From: Aquincola sp.
GTDB taxonomy: Bacteria; Pseudomonadota; Gammaproteobacteria; Burkholderiales; Burkholderiaceae_C
DNA: 14,882 nucleotides
Assembly (NCBI GenBank): GCA_029884035.1
Contig: JAOUIM010000038.1
Span: 1-14,882 of the forward strand
Direction of reading: 5' to 3'
Below the pieces are notes generated by a model that was not told the origin of the DNA, searched no databases, and saw nothing but the letters and a program-made list of their open reading frames with translations. The translations under genes were made by a program, and so were the position numbers. This document shows, piece by piece, positions 1 through 6,224 of this stretch. The first letter of the stretch is position 1, and the number at the start of each line of letters is the position of its first letter.

Positions 1-253
1 TGATCGCCAGGTCCATCGGATTGTTGGTGGCGGTGACGTTGCCCTGCGTGAACTGCTGCGACACCGCGGCCAGCGCCACGCCGATGCCCACCGAGTTCGC
101 GCCCCCGCCGCTCATCGAGGCCGCGTACATGTCGGCGAATTCGGCGCGCGACGCCTTGGTGCCGAAGGTGTTGGCGTTGGCGACGTTGTTGCCGATCACC
201 TCGAGGTTCTTGCTGGTGGCGTTCAGGCCCGCCAGGCCTTGCTGGAAGCTCAT
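1..253 (-). CDS. flgE: Flagellar hook protein FlgE, N-terminal part (cut by window start)
   Basis: FlgE polymerises into the curved hook joining rod and filament, and is exported by the flagellar type III system. The 84 visible codons start MSFQQGLAGLNATSKNLEVI and continue with GNNVANANTFGTK, the N-terminal rod/hook signature in which the NxxANxxTxG pattern lies in the D0 coiled coil. The following SVGIGVALAAVSQQFTQGNV is also typical of FlgE rather than FlgF or FlgG. The ATG at 253-251 is preceded by GAGAGGAA, a good ribosome binding site, and lies 13 nt after the flgD stop. It is the fourth gene of the flgBCDE run. FlgF/FlgG share the N-terminal signature, but the position right after flgD and the wording of the motif favour FlgE. 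The C-terminus lies outside the window. Confidence 0.93.
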   Translation of the reverse strand, partial: MSFQQGLAGLNATSKNLEVIGNNVANANTFGTKASRAEFADMYAASMSGGGANSVGIGVALAAVSQQFTQGNVTATNNPMDLAI

Positions 254-266
254 GGAAATTCCTCTC

Positions 267-920
267 TCAGTTGAAGGCCCGGATCTGGGTGTAGGGGACG
301 CTGCCGCTCGTGCGCAGTTCGAGGGTGAGGGTGTCGCCGCCGGCGACGACCGCGTCGACGCGGTCGCGCATCAGCGGCGTGAAGCCCACGCTGGCCGTGC
401 CGTTGCGGGCCACGACGCGGAACCGGTCCCCCAGCGTGGGGTCGATCCCGGCCGGCGGCGTCCACTCGAAGCCATGCCGCCCGGCGCCCTGGGCGCCGAT
501 GTCGATCGTGTCGATCACGCGGCCGCCGGCGTTGAGGACTTCGATCTGGACCCGGTCGGCCGGGCCGTCGAGCTCGAAGCCGCCCTGCACCAGGCCCGCG
601 TCGTTCGGAGCCAGGCGGTTGCCCGGCACGATGACATCGCGGCCCACGAGGCTGGCGCCCTGCAGCGCGTTCATCTGTGCGAACTGGGTGCCCAGGCCTT
701 CGACGGTCCGGTTGAGTTTCTCGATCCCGTTGACCGACTGGATCTGCGCCATCTGGCTCGTCACCTGCGCGTTGTCCATCGGGTTCAGCGGGTCCTGGTT
801 CTGCAGCTGCGCGACCAGCAGCTTGAGGAAGCGGTCCTCGGCGCCGGCCTGGTTGCGCGTGGCCGCGCTCGACGTGCTGGCGCTGAGCGCCGCGAAGCCG
901 TTGTCGATCGTGGTGGACAT
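267..920 (-). CDS. flgD: Flagellar hook capping/assembly protein FlgD
   Basis: FlgD forms the cap on which FlgE subunits assemble into the hook and is lost once the hook is complete. The 217-aa product has the family hallmark LLVAQLQNQDPLNPMD at residues 34-49, followed by TSQMAQIQSVNGIEKLN. The C-terminal half is rich in beta strand and contains the FlgD Ig-like/TUDOR region, with GFEWTPPAGIDPTLGDRF near residues 155-172. I chose the ATG at 920-918 because GAGG lies 6 nt upstream. A TTG four codons earlier (932) would overlap the flgC stop as TTGA, but gives no better ribosome binding site. Length is usual for the family (about 220-230 aa). It is cotranscribed with flgB, flgC and flgE. Confidence 0.95.
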   Translation of the reverse strand: MSTTIDNGFAALSASTSSAATRNQAGAEDRFLKLLVAQLQNQDPLNPMDNAQVTSQMAQIQSVNGIEKLNRTVEGLGTQFAQMNALQGASLVGRDVIVPGNRLAPNDAGLVQGGFELDGPADRVQIEVLNAGGRVIDTIDIGAQGAGRHGFEWTPPAGIDPTLGDRFRVVARNGTASVGFTPLMRDRVDAVVAGGDTLTLELRTSGSVPYTQIRAFN

Positions 921-928
921 CGCCGGCC

Positions 929-1336
929 TCAACCCTGGCCGAGCTGCAGCGTCTTCTGCAGCAGGACCTTCGCGGTGTTCATGACCTCGACGTTGTTCTG
1001 GTACGAGCGCGAGGCCGAGATCATGTTGACCATCTCCTCGACTGCGTTGACGTTCGAGTACGTCACATAGCCCTCGGCATCGGCCGCGGGGTGCTTGGGA
1101 TCGTGCACGCGACGGCCGGCGGCGTCGGATTCGCTCACCGTGCTCACGCGCACGCCGGCCGCACCGGCCGCGCCCATCAGCTCGGTCTGGAACACGACCT
1201 GGCGCGCCTTGTAGGCGCTGCCGTCGGGACCGGCGACCGTGTCGGCGTTGGCGAGGTTGCTCGCCACCACGTTCAGGCGCTGGCTCTGCGCCGAGACCGC
1301 ACTGCCGGAAATATTGAAGACCTGGAACAGCGACAT
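929..1336 (-). CDS. flgC: Flagellar proximal rod protein FlgC
   Basis: FlgC is one of the proximal rod subunits that connect the MS ring to the distal rod. The 135-aa protein (E. coli FlgC is 134 aa) begins MSLFQVFNISGSAVSAQSQR, then has VVASNLANADTVAGPDG at residues 23-39, the rod signature with the FlgC-specific insertion, and AYKARQVVF. The C-terminal helix carries NAVEEMVNMISASRSYQNN and a VEVMNTAKVLLQKTL tail, both diagnostic. The ATG at 1336 is preceded by AAGGGG with suitable spacing. It lies 13 nt after flgB, and its TGA comes 8 nt before the flgD ATG, so translation is probably coupled. Confidence 0.97.
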   Translation of the reverse strand: MSLFQVFNISGSAVSAQSQRLNVVASNLANADTVAGPDGSAYKARQVVFQTELMGAAGAAGVRVSTVSESDAAGRRVHDPKHPAADAEGYVTYSNVNAVEEMVNMISASRSYQNNVEVMNTAKVLLQKTLQLGQG

Positions 1337-1349
1337 GATCGGCTACCCC

Positions 1350-1760
1350 TTACTGAGACTGGCCGCGGATCGCATCGAGCATCGTGCGCACGCTGCCGTT
1401 GATGAAGCGCAGCGTGGCCTCGTACTTGACGCTGTTGTCGGCGAAGCTGGCGCGCTCGCGGTCCATGTCCACCGTGTTGCGATCCAGGTTGGTCTGCGAG
1501 GGCGCGGCGTAGCGCAGTTGCGCCTCGGCGCGCGCTCCGGCGGCGGGTTGCAGGTGTCCGGCGGCGGTCGCGGCCATCAGGCCGTTCGTGGCCGCCTGCC
1601 CGGTGGCCTGGCGCAGCGCGGCGGCGAAATCCATGTCGCGCGCCACGTAGCCCGGCGTGTCGGCGTTGGCGATGTTGCTCGCGATCAGGCGCTGGCGTTC
1701 CGAGCGCAGCAGCAGCGCCTGGGTCTGGAAGTTCAGCGTGTCGGTGAGTCGGTCGATCAT
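1350..1760 (-). CDS. flgB: Flagellar proximal rod protein FlgB
   Basis: FlgB is a proximal rod subunit. The product is 136 aa (E. coli 138) from the ATG at 1760: MIDRLTDTLNFQTQALLLRS, then ASNIANADTPGYVARDMDF at residues 27-45, the classical FlgB/rod motif, and a C-terminal helix with DNSVKYEATLRFINGSVRTM. In-frame upstream starts exist at 1790 and 1814, but they add residues that do not resemble the family, and neither has a ribosome binding site. The chosen start has only a weak GGGC upstream. It is the first gene of flgBCDE, divergent from flgA across a 119-nt spacer. The spacer contains a promoter-like block (1784-1826) that matches one before flhB. Confidence 0.95.
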   Translation of the reverse strand: MIDRLTDTLNFQTQALLLRSERQRLIASNIANADTPGYVARDMDFAAALRQATGQAATNGLMAATAAGHLQPAAGARAEAQLRYAAPSQTNLDRNTVDMDRERASFADNSVKYEATLRFINGSVRTMLDAIRGQSQ

Positions 1761-1783
1761 GGCTTGCCCAATGCGGGACGTTG

Positions 1784-1826
1784 AAGCCATTGTGGGCAGC
1801 CGACGCCAAAACATTAGCCGGATAAG
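1784..1826 (-). promoter_or_regulatory. Candidate flgB promoter block shared with the flhB leader
   Basis: Read on the minus strand, this 43-nt block matches the block at 10932-10974 at 29 of 43 positions with no gap: CTTATC, CT, GTTTT, CAC and ATGGC are identical at the same spacing. Inside it, TAATGTTT (1816-1809) is followed after 11 nt by GCCCACAA (1797-1790). That is 7/8 and 6/8 to the sigma-28 boxes TAAAGTTT and GCCGATAA. The block ends 23 nt before the flgB ATG. It could be a degenerate sigma-28 promoter or a class II promoter that depends on the master regulator. Which one it is cannot be told from the sequence. Confidence 0.5.
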
Positions 1827-1879
1827 GCAGGCCTTGGCGGCTCATTTCGAAGCCATGGCGCGCCCCGGCGCTGTCTAGA

Positions 1880-2596
1880 GTGCCATCCGTGAACAAGGCT
1901 CTCGCCCCTGCCGTGCTGGCGCTCGCGCCGCTGTTGGCGCCACCCGCGGCGGCCGCGCCGCCCAGCGCGCTCGACGACGCACTGGCCACGCGGATGCAAT
2001 CGCTCGCGCGCGAAGCGTCGAAGCAGGCCGCACCCGGCCTGCGGGTCGAGGTCCGCCTCGGCCAGATCAACCCTCGCCTGAAGCTCGCGCCCTGCGGTGC
2101 GGTGCAGCCCTACCTGCCGCCGGGCACCCGGCTCTGGGGCGCCGCGCGCATCGGCCTTCGCTGCAACGACGGTGTCGCGCGCTGGAACGTGTTCGTGCCG
2201 GTACAGGTCGATGTCTGGGGGCCGGGGGTCGTTGCCGCAGGGCCGCTTGCGGCTGGTGCCACGATCGGCGCCGCCGATCTGAAACCGGCCGAGGTCAACC
2301 TCGCCGCGAAGCCCGGCAGCGCCGTGGCGCGCGCCGAGCTGGCCGTCGGCCGCGTGCTGGCACGTCCCCTGTCCGCCGGTGCCGCCGTATTCGCCGCCGA
2401 CCTGCGTGCGCGCCAGTGGTTTGCCGCGGGCGACACGGTCCGCATCGTTGCCGCCGGCAGCGGCTGGCGCATCCATGGTGAAGGCCAGGCGTTGGCGCCC
2501 GGCGTCGAAGGCCAGCCAGTGCGCGTACGCACCGAAGGGGGCCGCATCATCAGCGGCGTGGCCGTGGCCGAGCGCGAAGTCGAGGTGGCTCTGTGA
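1880..2596 (+). CDS. flgA: Flagellar P-ring assembly chaperone FlgA
   Basis: FlgA is a periplasmic chaperone for P-ring formation by FlgI around the rod. The 238-aa product has a Sec signal peptide (hydrophobic LAPAVLALAPLLAPP, cleavage probable after PAAAA near residue 26). It has two cysteines at about 72 and 95 that fit an intramolecular disulfide. A SAF-type domain covers about residues 114-176, with the family pattern GATIGAADLKPAEVNL and GRVLARPLSAGAAVFAADL, and is followed by the C-terminal beta domain with GDTVRIVAAGSGWRIHGEG. The start is GTG at 1880, or GTG at 1889; neither has a strong ribosome binding site, and AGAG lies 8 nt before 1889. It diverges from flgB and is followed by flgM, which has its own promoter. 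Confidence 0.93.
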   Translation: MPSVNKALAPAVLALAPLLAPPAAAAPPSALDDALATRMQSLAREASKQAAPGLRVEVRLGQINPRLKLAPCGAVQPYLPPGTRLWGAARIGLRCNDGVARWNVFVPVQVDVWGPGVVAAGPLAAGATIGAADLKPAEVNLAAKPGSAVARAELAVGRVLARPLSAGAAVFAADLRARQWFAAGDTVRIVAAGSGWRIHGEGQALAPGVEGQPVRVRTEGGRIISGVAVAEREVEVAL

Positions 2597-2660
2597 TGTA
2601 TGCCCCACCCCGATCGCCGGTGCCCGTGCGAAACCGCCGCGCCGTTCGCGAAGAAAGTCC

Positions 2661-2687
2661 TAAAGTTGGCGCGCCGGACACCGATAC
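2661..2687 (+). promoter_or_regulatory. Sigma-28 (FliA) promoter of flgM
   Basis: TAAAGTTG at 2661-2668 is separated by 11 nt from ACCGATAC at 2680-2687, i.e. TAAA-N15-ACCGATAC. The sigma-28 consensus is TAAA-N15-GCCGATAA, so the -35 core is perfect and the -10 box matches 6 of 8. Transcription should start near 2694 and leave a leader of about 45 nt before the flgM ATG. FliA-driven synthesis of its own anti-sigma factor is known in enteric bacteria. Confidence 0.8.
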
Positions 2688-2738
2688 CCGACGCATCACG
2701 GCCAGGGTTTGCACCTTGCCGGCCCCAGGAGTCCCCGC

Positions 2739-3047
2739 ATGAAGATCGGACAAGTCGACAACGCCAAACCCATCGCGCCCACCACCGACGCGCGCCAGGG
2801 CGCCGCCAAGGCCGGCGACAAGGGGGGTACCCCGGGAATTCCGGCCGAAGCCAGCACCAAGGTCGAACTGTCGAGCGCGGCCACCGCCCTGGCCGCAGCG
2901 GCAGGAGACAACGGCGACTTCGACGCCGCCAAGGTCGAGCGCATCGCCCAGGCCATCCGCGACGGCAAGTTCGAGGTCAACGCCGAGGCCATCGCTGACA
3001 AGCTGCTCGCCCACACGCGCGACCTGCTCAACCCTGCTGCCCACTGA
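2739..3047 (+). CDS. flgM: Anti-sigma-28 factor FlgM
   Basis: FlgM binds FliA and blocks late flagellar transcription until the hook-basal body is finished, when it is exported. The 102-aa product (usual length about 97-105) starts MKIGQ and has a disordered, Ala/Gly/Pro-rich N-terminal half as expected for an export substrate. The sigma-binding half has VELSSAATAL (42-51), then FDAAKVERIAQAIRDGKFEV (61-80) and NAEAIADKLL (81-90), matching the conserved C-terminal helices. The ATG at 2739 has AGGAG 8 nt upstream; in-frame codons further up do not belong. It is followed after 26 nt by flgN and preceded by a sigma-28 promoter. Confidence 0.95.
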   Translation: MKIGQVDNAKPIAPTTDARQGAAKAGDKGGTPGIPAEASTKVELSSAATALAAAAGDNGDFDAAKVERIAQAIRDGKFEVNAEAIADKLLAHTRDLLNPAAH

Positions 3048-3073
3048 TCGCACCGAACCGCCAAGGGACTCGC

Positions 3074-3487
3074 GTGCTGACGACCTTCACTGACGCTGCC
3101 GTCGCCTCGATGCCGCGCGCCGACGCTACGCTCGAGCCGCTGATCGAGGCGATCGAGGAGCGCCTTCGTGCCCTGGGCCTTGCCTTGCGCGATGGCGACA
3201 CGAGCGGGATCGACGCCCACTCGTCGGAATTGCACCGCGCGCTGGCCACGGCCGTCGCGCGCTTCGCCCATGTCGCGCACCAGCCCGGCGGCATTCCGCA
3301 CGCGCTGCGACAGCGCCTCATCGCCGCCAGTGGCCAGGTCGCCGCGCAGCGCGAAAGCCTGGCACGGGCCACCGCGGCGCTCGATCGCGCGATCGACGTG
3401 CTGATGCCCGAGCGGGCCGACGGTGCGTCGTATGCGGCGCACGGCGGAGTGCACCGCCCGTCGCGCGGCGACTTCATCGGAGCGTAG
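3074..3487 (+). CDS. flgN: FlgN-like export chaperone
   Basis: FlgN is the cytosolic chaperone of the hook-filament junction proteins FlgK and FlgL. Sequence conservation in this family is low. The 137-aa, almost wholly helical, acidic-to-neutral product and its place directly behind flgM carry the call. The helix EPLIEAIEERLRALGLALRD near residues 22-41 resembles the N-terminal FlgN helix, and a second heptad-rich region covers RLIAASGQVAAQRESLARAT. The start is GTG at 3074, with AAGGGA 6 nt upstream. The C-terminal 20 residues are low in helix and rich in Gly/His, and could be a flexible tail. An unrelated helical protein cannot be excluded, but flgMN pairing is standard. Confidence 0.8.
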   Translation: MLTTFTDAAVASMPRADATLEPLIEAIEERLRALGLALRDGDTSGIDAHSSELHRALATAVARFAHVAHQPGGIPHALRQRLIAASGQVAAQRESLARATAALDRAIDVLMPERADGASYAAHGGVHRPSRGDFIGA

Positions 3488-3644
3488 GGCCCGCAGCCTG
3501 CGGAGCGCGGGGCGCGGACCGCGGACCGCGGATTCAAGCCCAGTTCAACTCAGCCGGCGAAGCACGGCCGCGTCACGGGGGCGGCAGCCCCTCCCGGACG
3601 CCCGCAGGCTGGCCGCCGCGTGCACCCGGCACCACAATTGCACG
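3488..3644. other. Intergenic stretch with short GC-rich repeats after flgN
   Basis: No gene is seen here. CCGCAG-C-CTGCGG (3491-3503) is a tight inverted repeat just after the flgN stop and might end transcription, but no T tract follows. GCGGACC is repeated in tandem around 3511-3527. GCAGGCTGG near 3604 is an inverted partner of the first repeat about 100 nt away. The end of the stretch must supply transcription and translation signals for the acetyltransferase gene; none is convincing. Confidence 0.4.
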
Positions 3645-4205
3645 ATGACCGACCGGTCGTCATCGCCCCTGCTGCGCACCGCGCGCCTGACGGTGCGCTC
3701 CTTCACCGCGGCCGATGCCGCCTTCATCGTCGAGCTTCTCAACGATCCGGGCTGGCTGCAACACATCGGAGACCGCAAGGTACGTACGGAAGACGAGGCA
3801 CGGGCCTATTTGCGTGACGGACCACTGGCGGCGCAGGCCCGCCATGGATTCGCGTTGTGGGCGGTGCGACGAGCCGGAGACGAGCCCGATGGGACGCCAA
3901 TCGGCATGTGCGGCCTGTTGCGCCGCGAGGGCCTGGACGACGTGGACATCGGCTACGCCTTCCTGCCGCGCGCTCGCGGCAGAGGTTATGCGCAAGAGGC
4001 GGCCGCGGCCGTGCTGGCAGACGGCTTTTCAAGGCTGGCCCTGGAGCGCATCGTCGCAATCACCGGCGTCGACAACGCCGCTTCGGGGCGCGTGCTCGAG
4101 GCGATCGGCATGCGCTTCGAGCGTCGCCTGCGCGTGGCGGGGCACGACGCCGATTCGCTGCTGTACGCCGCCGCGGCGGCCGACTTCAACAGGAGACGCC
4201 GATGA
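3645..4205 (+). CDS. GNAT-family N-acetyltransferase (RimJ/RimL-like)
   Basis: This is predicted to transfer an acetyl group from acetyl-CoA to an amine; the substrate is unknown. The 186-aa product has the RimJ/RimL-type start LLRTARLTVRSFTAADAAFI (residues 9-28), the central strand DDVDIGYAFLP (98-108), motif A RGRGYAQEAAAAVL (111-124) that holds the acetyl-CoA pyrophosphate, and motif B NAASGRVLEAIGMRFE (144-159) with the Asn typical of the subgroup. The ATG at 3645 is the first that fits the family start; the frame is open upstream, but that sequence is not protein-like. Its stop overlaps the next gene's start (ATGA), so the two are translationally coupled. It is not a known flagellar component and seems to be a guest in the cluster. 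Confidence 0.88.
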   Translation: MTDRSSSPLLRTARLTVRSFTAADAAFIVELLNDPGWLQHIGDRKVRTEDEARAYLRDGPLAAQARHGFALWAVRRAGDEPDGTPIGMCGLLRREGLDDVDIGYAFLPRARGRGYAQEAAAAVLADGFSRLALERIVAITGVDNAASGRVLEAIGMRFERRLRVAGHDADSLLYAAAAADFNRRRR

Positions 4206-4609
4206 GGATCACCGCACGCTTGCGCAACGCCGGCGCGTCGCACGAGGTCTCGCTGTCGACGGCGGGCGCCGCGAAAACGCTGGCGGTTCCGGCGAAGGCG
4301 CAAGGCCCCGGTTCGGCCGTCAATGGCGGCGAGTTCCTGATGCTCGCGCTGGCCACCTGCTACTGCAACGACCTGTACCGCGAGGCCGCGCGGATGGGAC
4401 TCACGCTGGACGCGGTGGAGGTCGAGGCCGGCGCCGAGTTCGACGGGGTGGGCCTGGCAGCCCGCGACATCCGCTATCGGGCGCGCGTGAGCTCGCCCGC
4501 GGCGGCCGACCGGGTGGCACAGTTGCTGCGCGAGACGGATGCGGTGGCCGAAGTGCACAACACGGTGCGTGCCGGCGCGAACGTCACCCTTGTGCCGTGG
4601 GGCGCCTAG
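4202..4609 (+). CDS. OsmC-family protein, atypical cysteine pattern
   Basis: OsmC/Ohr proteins are thiol-dependent hydroperoxide reductases that work as dimers. The 135-aa product shows the family core: NGGEFLMLALATCYCNDLYR at residues 41-60, in the usual helix that carries the peroxidatic cysteine (C53), and GLTLDAVEVEAGAEFDGVGL and DIRYRARVSSPAAADRVAQL, matching the second half of the fold. The usual second, resolving cysteine (the CPV/CPI motif) is replaced by HNTV near residue 118, while an extra cysteine, C55, makes a CxC with C53. Peroxidase function is therefore uncertain. AGGAG lies upstream of the ATG at 4202, which overlaps the preceding stop by 4 nt. It ends 13 nt before the convergent fliA stop. 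Confidence 0.85.
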   Translation: MRITARLRNAGASHEVSLSTAGAAKTLAVPAKAQGPGSAVNGGEFLMLALATCYCNDLYREAARMGLTLDAVEVEAGAEFDGVGLAARDIRYRARVSSPAAADRVAQLLRETDAVAEVHNTVRAGANVTLVPWGA

Positions 4610-4614
4610 GCCCC
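4599..4614. repeat. Short inverted repeat between convergent OsmC and fliA genes
   Basis: GGGGC-GCCTAG-GCCCC overlaps the OsmC stop codon and fills most of the 13-nt gap to the fliA stop. It could slow polymerase from either side, but it has no T tract on either strand, so a terminator call is weak. Confidence 0.3.
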
Positions 4615-4622
4615 GCAGGACA

Positions 4623-5357
4623 TCACCAGGCGCGCAACTTGGCGCGCAGGCGCGCGATGCTCTGGCTGTGCAGCTGGCAGACGCGACTCTCGGTGACCTT
4701 GAGCACGGCCGCGATCTCCTTGAGATTCATGTCGTGCTCGTAGTACATGCTCATCACGTACTGCTCGCGTTCGGGCAGCAGCTTGATCGCCTCGACCAGC
4801 GCCTCGCGCATGCGGCGGTCGTTGAGCATCGCCAGCGGATCCGAGGCCGCGTCGATCACGTGGCGATCGAGGAAGTCCTCGTCCCCGTCGTCGCCGCTCA
4901 TGTCCTCCAGGTGCACGAGCTGGGTGCCGCGCACCTTGGTCAACAGGTCCTGGTAGTCGGTGAGCGACAGCCCCATCTCCGTGGCGATCTCGCCTTCGGC
5001 CGGGGCGCGGCCGAACTGCTGCTCGAGCCGGTGCACGGCCGCCTCGATCTGGCGCTGTTGCTTGCGATCGCCGCGGCTCATCCAGTCGCCGCTGCGCAGC
5101 TCGTCGAGCATCGCGCCGCGGATGCGCTGGGTCGCGAAGGTCTCGAACTGCACGCCCTGCGCGGCGTCGAAGCGGCCGAGCGCGTCGTGCAGGCCGATCA
5201 TGCCGACCTGGATCAGGTCGTCGAGTTCGACGTTGGCCGGCAGCTTGGCGATCATCTGGTGCGCCAGACGGCGCACCAGCGGCGTGTATTGCTGCAGCGC
5301 CGCGCGTACCTGCTGGGTGCTGCTGCTCGGATCGATGCGTCCGGTCGCGGTGTACAT
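4623..5357 (-). CDS. fliA: Flagellar sigma factor FliA (sigma-28)
   Basis: FliA directs RNA polymerase to late flagellar, motility and chemotaxis promoters and is held by FlgM until hook completion. The 244-aa protein (E. coli 239) has region 2 with NVELDDLIQVGMIGLHDALG (42-61) and GVQFETFATQRIRGAMLDEL (68-87), region 3 near RAPAEGEIATEMGLSLTDY, and region 4 with LPEREQYVMSMYYEHDMNLK (194-213) and the helix-turn-helix TESRVCQLHSQSI. The ATG at 5357 has GGGAG 9 nt upstream and gives the MYTA start usual in Burkholderiales. An in-frame ATG at 5381 and a GTG at 5420 (overlapping the flhG stop as GTGA) are possible longer starts. It is last in the flhBAFG-fliA operon. Confidence 0.97.
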   Translation of the reverse strand: MYTATGRIDPSSSTQQVRAALQQYTPLVRRLAHQMIAKLPANVELDDLIQVGMIGLHDALGRFDAAQGVQFETFATQRIRGAMLDELRSGDWMSRGDRKQQRQIEAAVHRLEQQFGRAPAEGEIATEMGLSLTDYQDLLTKVRGTQLVHLEDMSGDDGDEDFLDRHVIDAASDPLAMLNDRRMREALVEAIKLLPEREQYVMSMYYEHDMNLKEIAAVLKVTESRVCQLHSQSIARLRAKLRAW

Positions 5358-5416
5358 GTCGGAAGCTCCCTGGGGACTCATGGGGCGTGGCTCTCGGTTC
5401 GCGTCGTCTTCGTCGC

Positions 5417-6202
5417 TCACGGCGCGACCGCCCGCACGCGTGGGTCGGGTGCCACGTGGGCGCGGGCGGTCGGCATCGGGGCGGCCGCGTCGCCGAGCAG
5501 GCCCACCACCAGCCGCCGCAGTGCCGTGGGCACCTCGGTGCTCGCGGCGGGATCGATCGCAGCCCAGTCGCGCAGCACCGCACCGGCAAATCGATCGGCC
5601 GTGAGGGCGAGTTGCTCGGCGATGCGCGGCGTGCGCGGCGAAGTGGCCGCCGCCACGAGCAGCAGGTCGAACGACATCAGGCCGTGGCGCTGCGCGAGCA
5701 GCTTCATGTTGGCGTAGGCGGCGGTCACGCTGGCCGGGTGGTCGGCGGCCAGCAGCAGCGGCACCGTGGGCCGGCGCGCGAACAGTCGGCCCAGTTCGGA
5801 GACCGGCGCATGCAGGATCACCACGCCGGTGCCCGGCGCGGCGCATTCCACCGCATCGAGGAATCCCTCGCACGAGCCGCGCGCATCGACATGCCGCAGC
5901 GGCAGCCCGCGCGCAGCCAGGTAGTCGAGCTGCGGCGCCATCGGTTCGATGCAGGCGGCCAGATCCACCGCGGCCATTTCGTGGGGTGCGCCGGCTGCGG
6001 CATCGACCACGAGCACTCGCCGCTCGGGCGTGGCGACGACCGATGCAGCGGCGGCCAGGCGTTCGAGCGCAAGTCCGGCGAACGCGACATCGGGATTGGC
6101 GGCGACCGCGACGAACCGCGTGCGCGCGCCGGCAAACAGGCGGCGCAGGCCGTCGGCCTGGTCAGGCAGCTTGGCCCGGTCGCTGGCGTTGAAGTCGCGC
6201 AT
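5417..6202 (-). CDS. flhG: FlhG/FleN-like protein with degenerate ATPase motifs
   Basis: FlhG (FleN) is a MinD-type ATPase that limits flagellar number and stimulates the GTPase FlhF. Position between flhF and fliA and the N-terminal helix PDQADGLRRLF (residues 13-23), the DQAxxLR FlhF-activating motif, support the call. The rest is unusual. Where the P-loop GKGGVGKT should be, near residues 34-45, it reads VAANPDVAFAGLA. The MinD DADLG motif reads DAAAG, and the later Walker B region reads GVVILHAPVSELG. The 261-aa length is roughly normal. The ATG at 6202 was chosen; an ATG at 6232 would overlap the flhF stop by 8 nt. Neither has a strong ribosome binding site. It is probably not an ATP hydrolase and may act only through its N-terminal helix. 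Confidence 0.8.
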   Translation of the reverse strand: MRDFNASDRAKLPDQADGLRRLFAGARTRFVAVAANPDVAFAGLALERLAAAASVVATPERRVLVVDAAAGAPHEMAAVDLAACIEPMAPQLDYLAARGLPLRHVDARGSCEGFLDAVECAAPGTGVVILHAPVSELGRLFARRPTVPLLLAADHPASVTAAYANMKLLAQRHGLMSFDLLLVAAATSPRTPRIAEQLALTADRFAGAVLRDWAAIDPAASTEVPTALRRLVVGLLGDAAAPMPTARAHVAPDPRVRAVAP

Positions 6203-6224
6203 GGTCTCGAACCCGCCCGCTCGC

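Noticed and set aside
918..932. TTG start of flgD overlapping the flgC stop
   Set aside because: The ATG at 920 has GAGG at 6 nt and gives a family-like N-terminus; TTG starts are rare.
3423..3644. Upstream extension of the acetyltransferase frame by 74 codons
   Set aside because: The extension overlaps flgN, is arginine- and serine-rich, and lacks any feature of the GNAT fold; the ATG at 3645 fits the family start.
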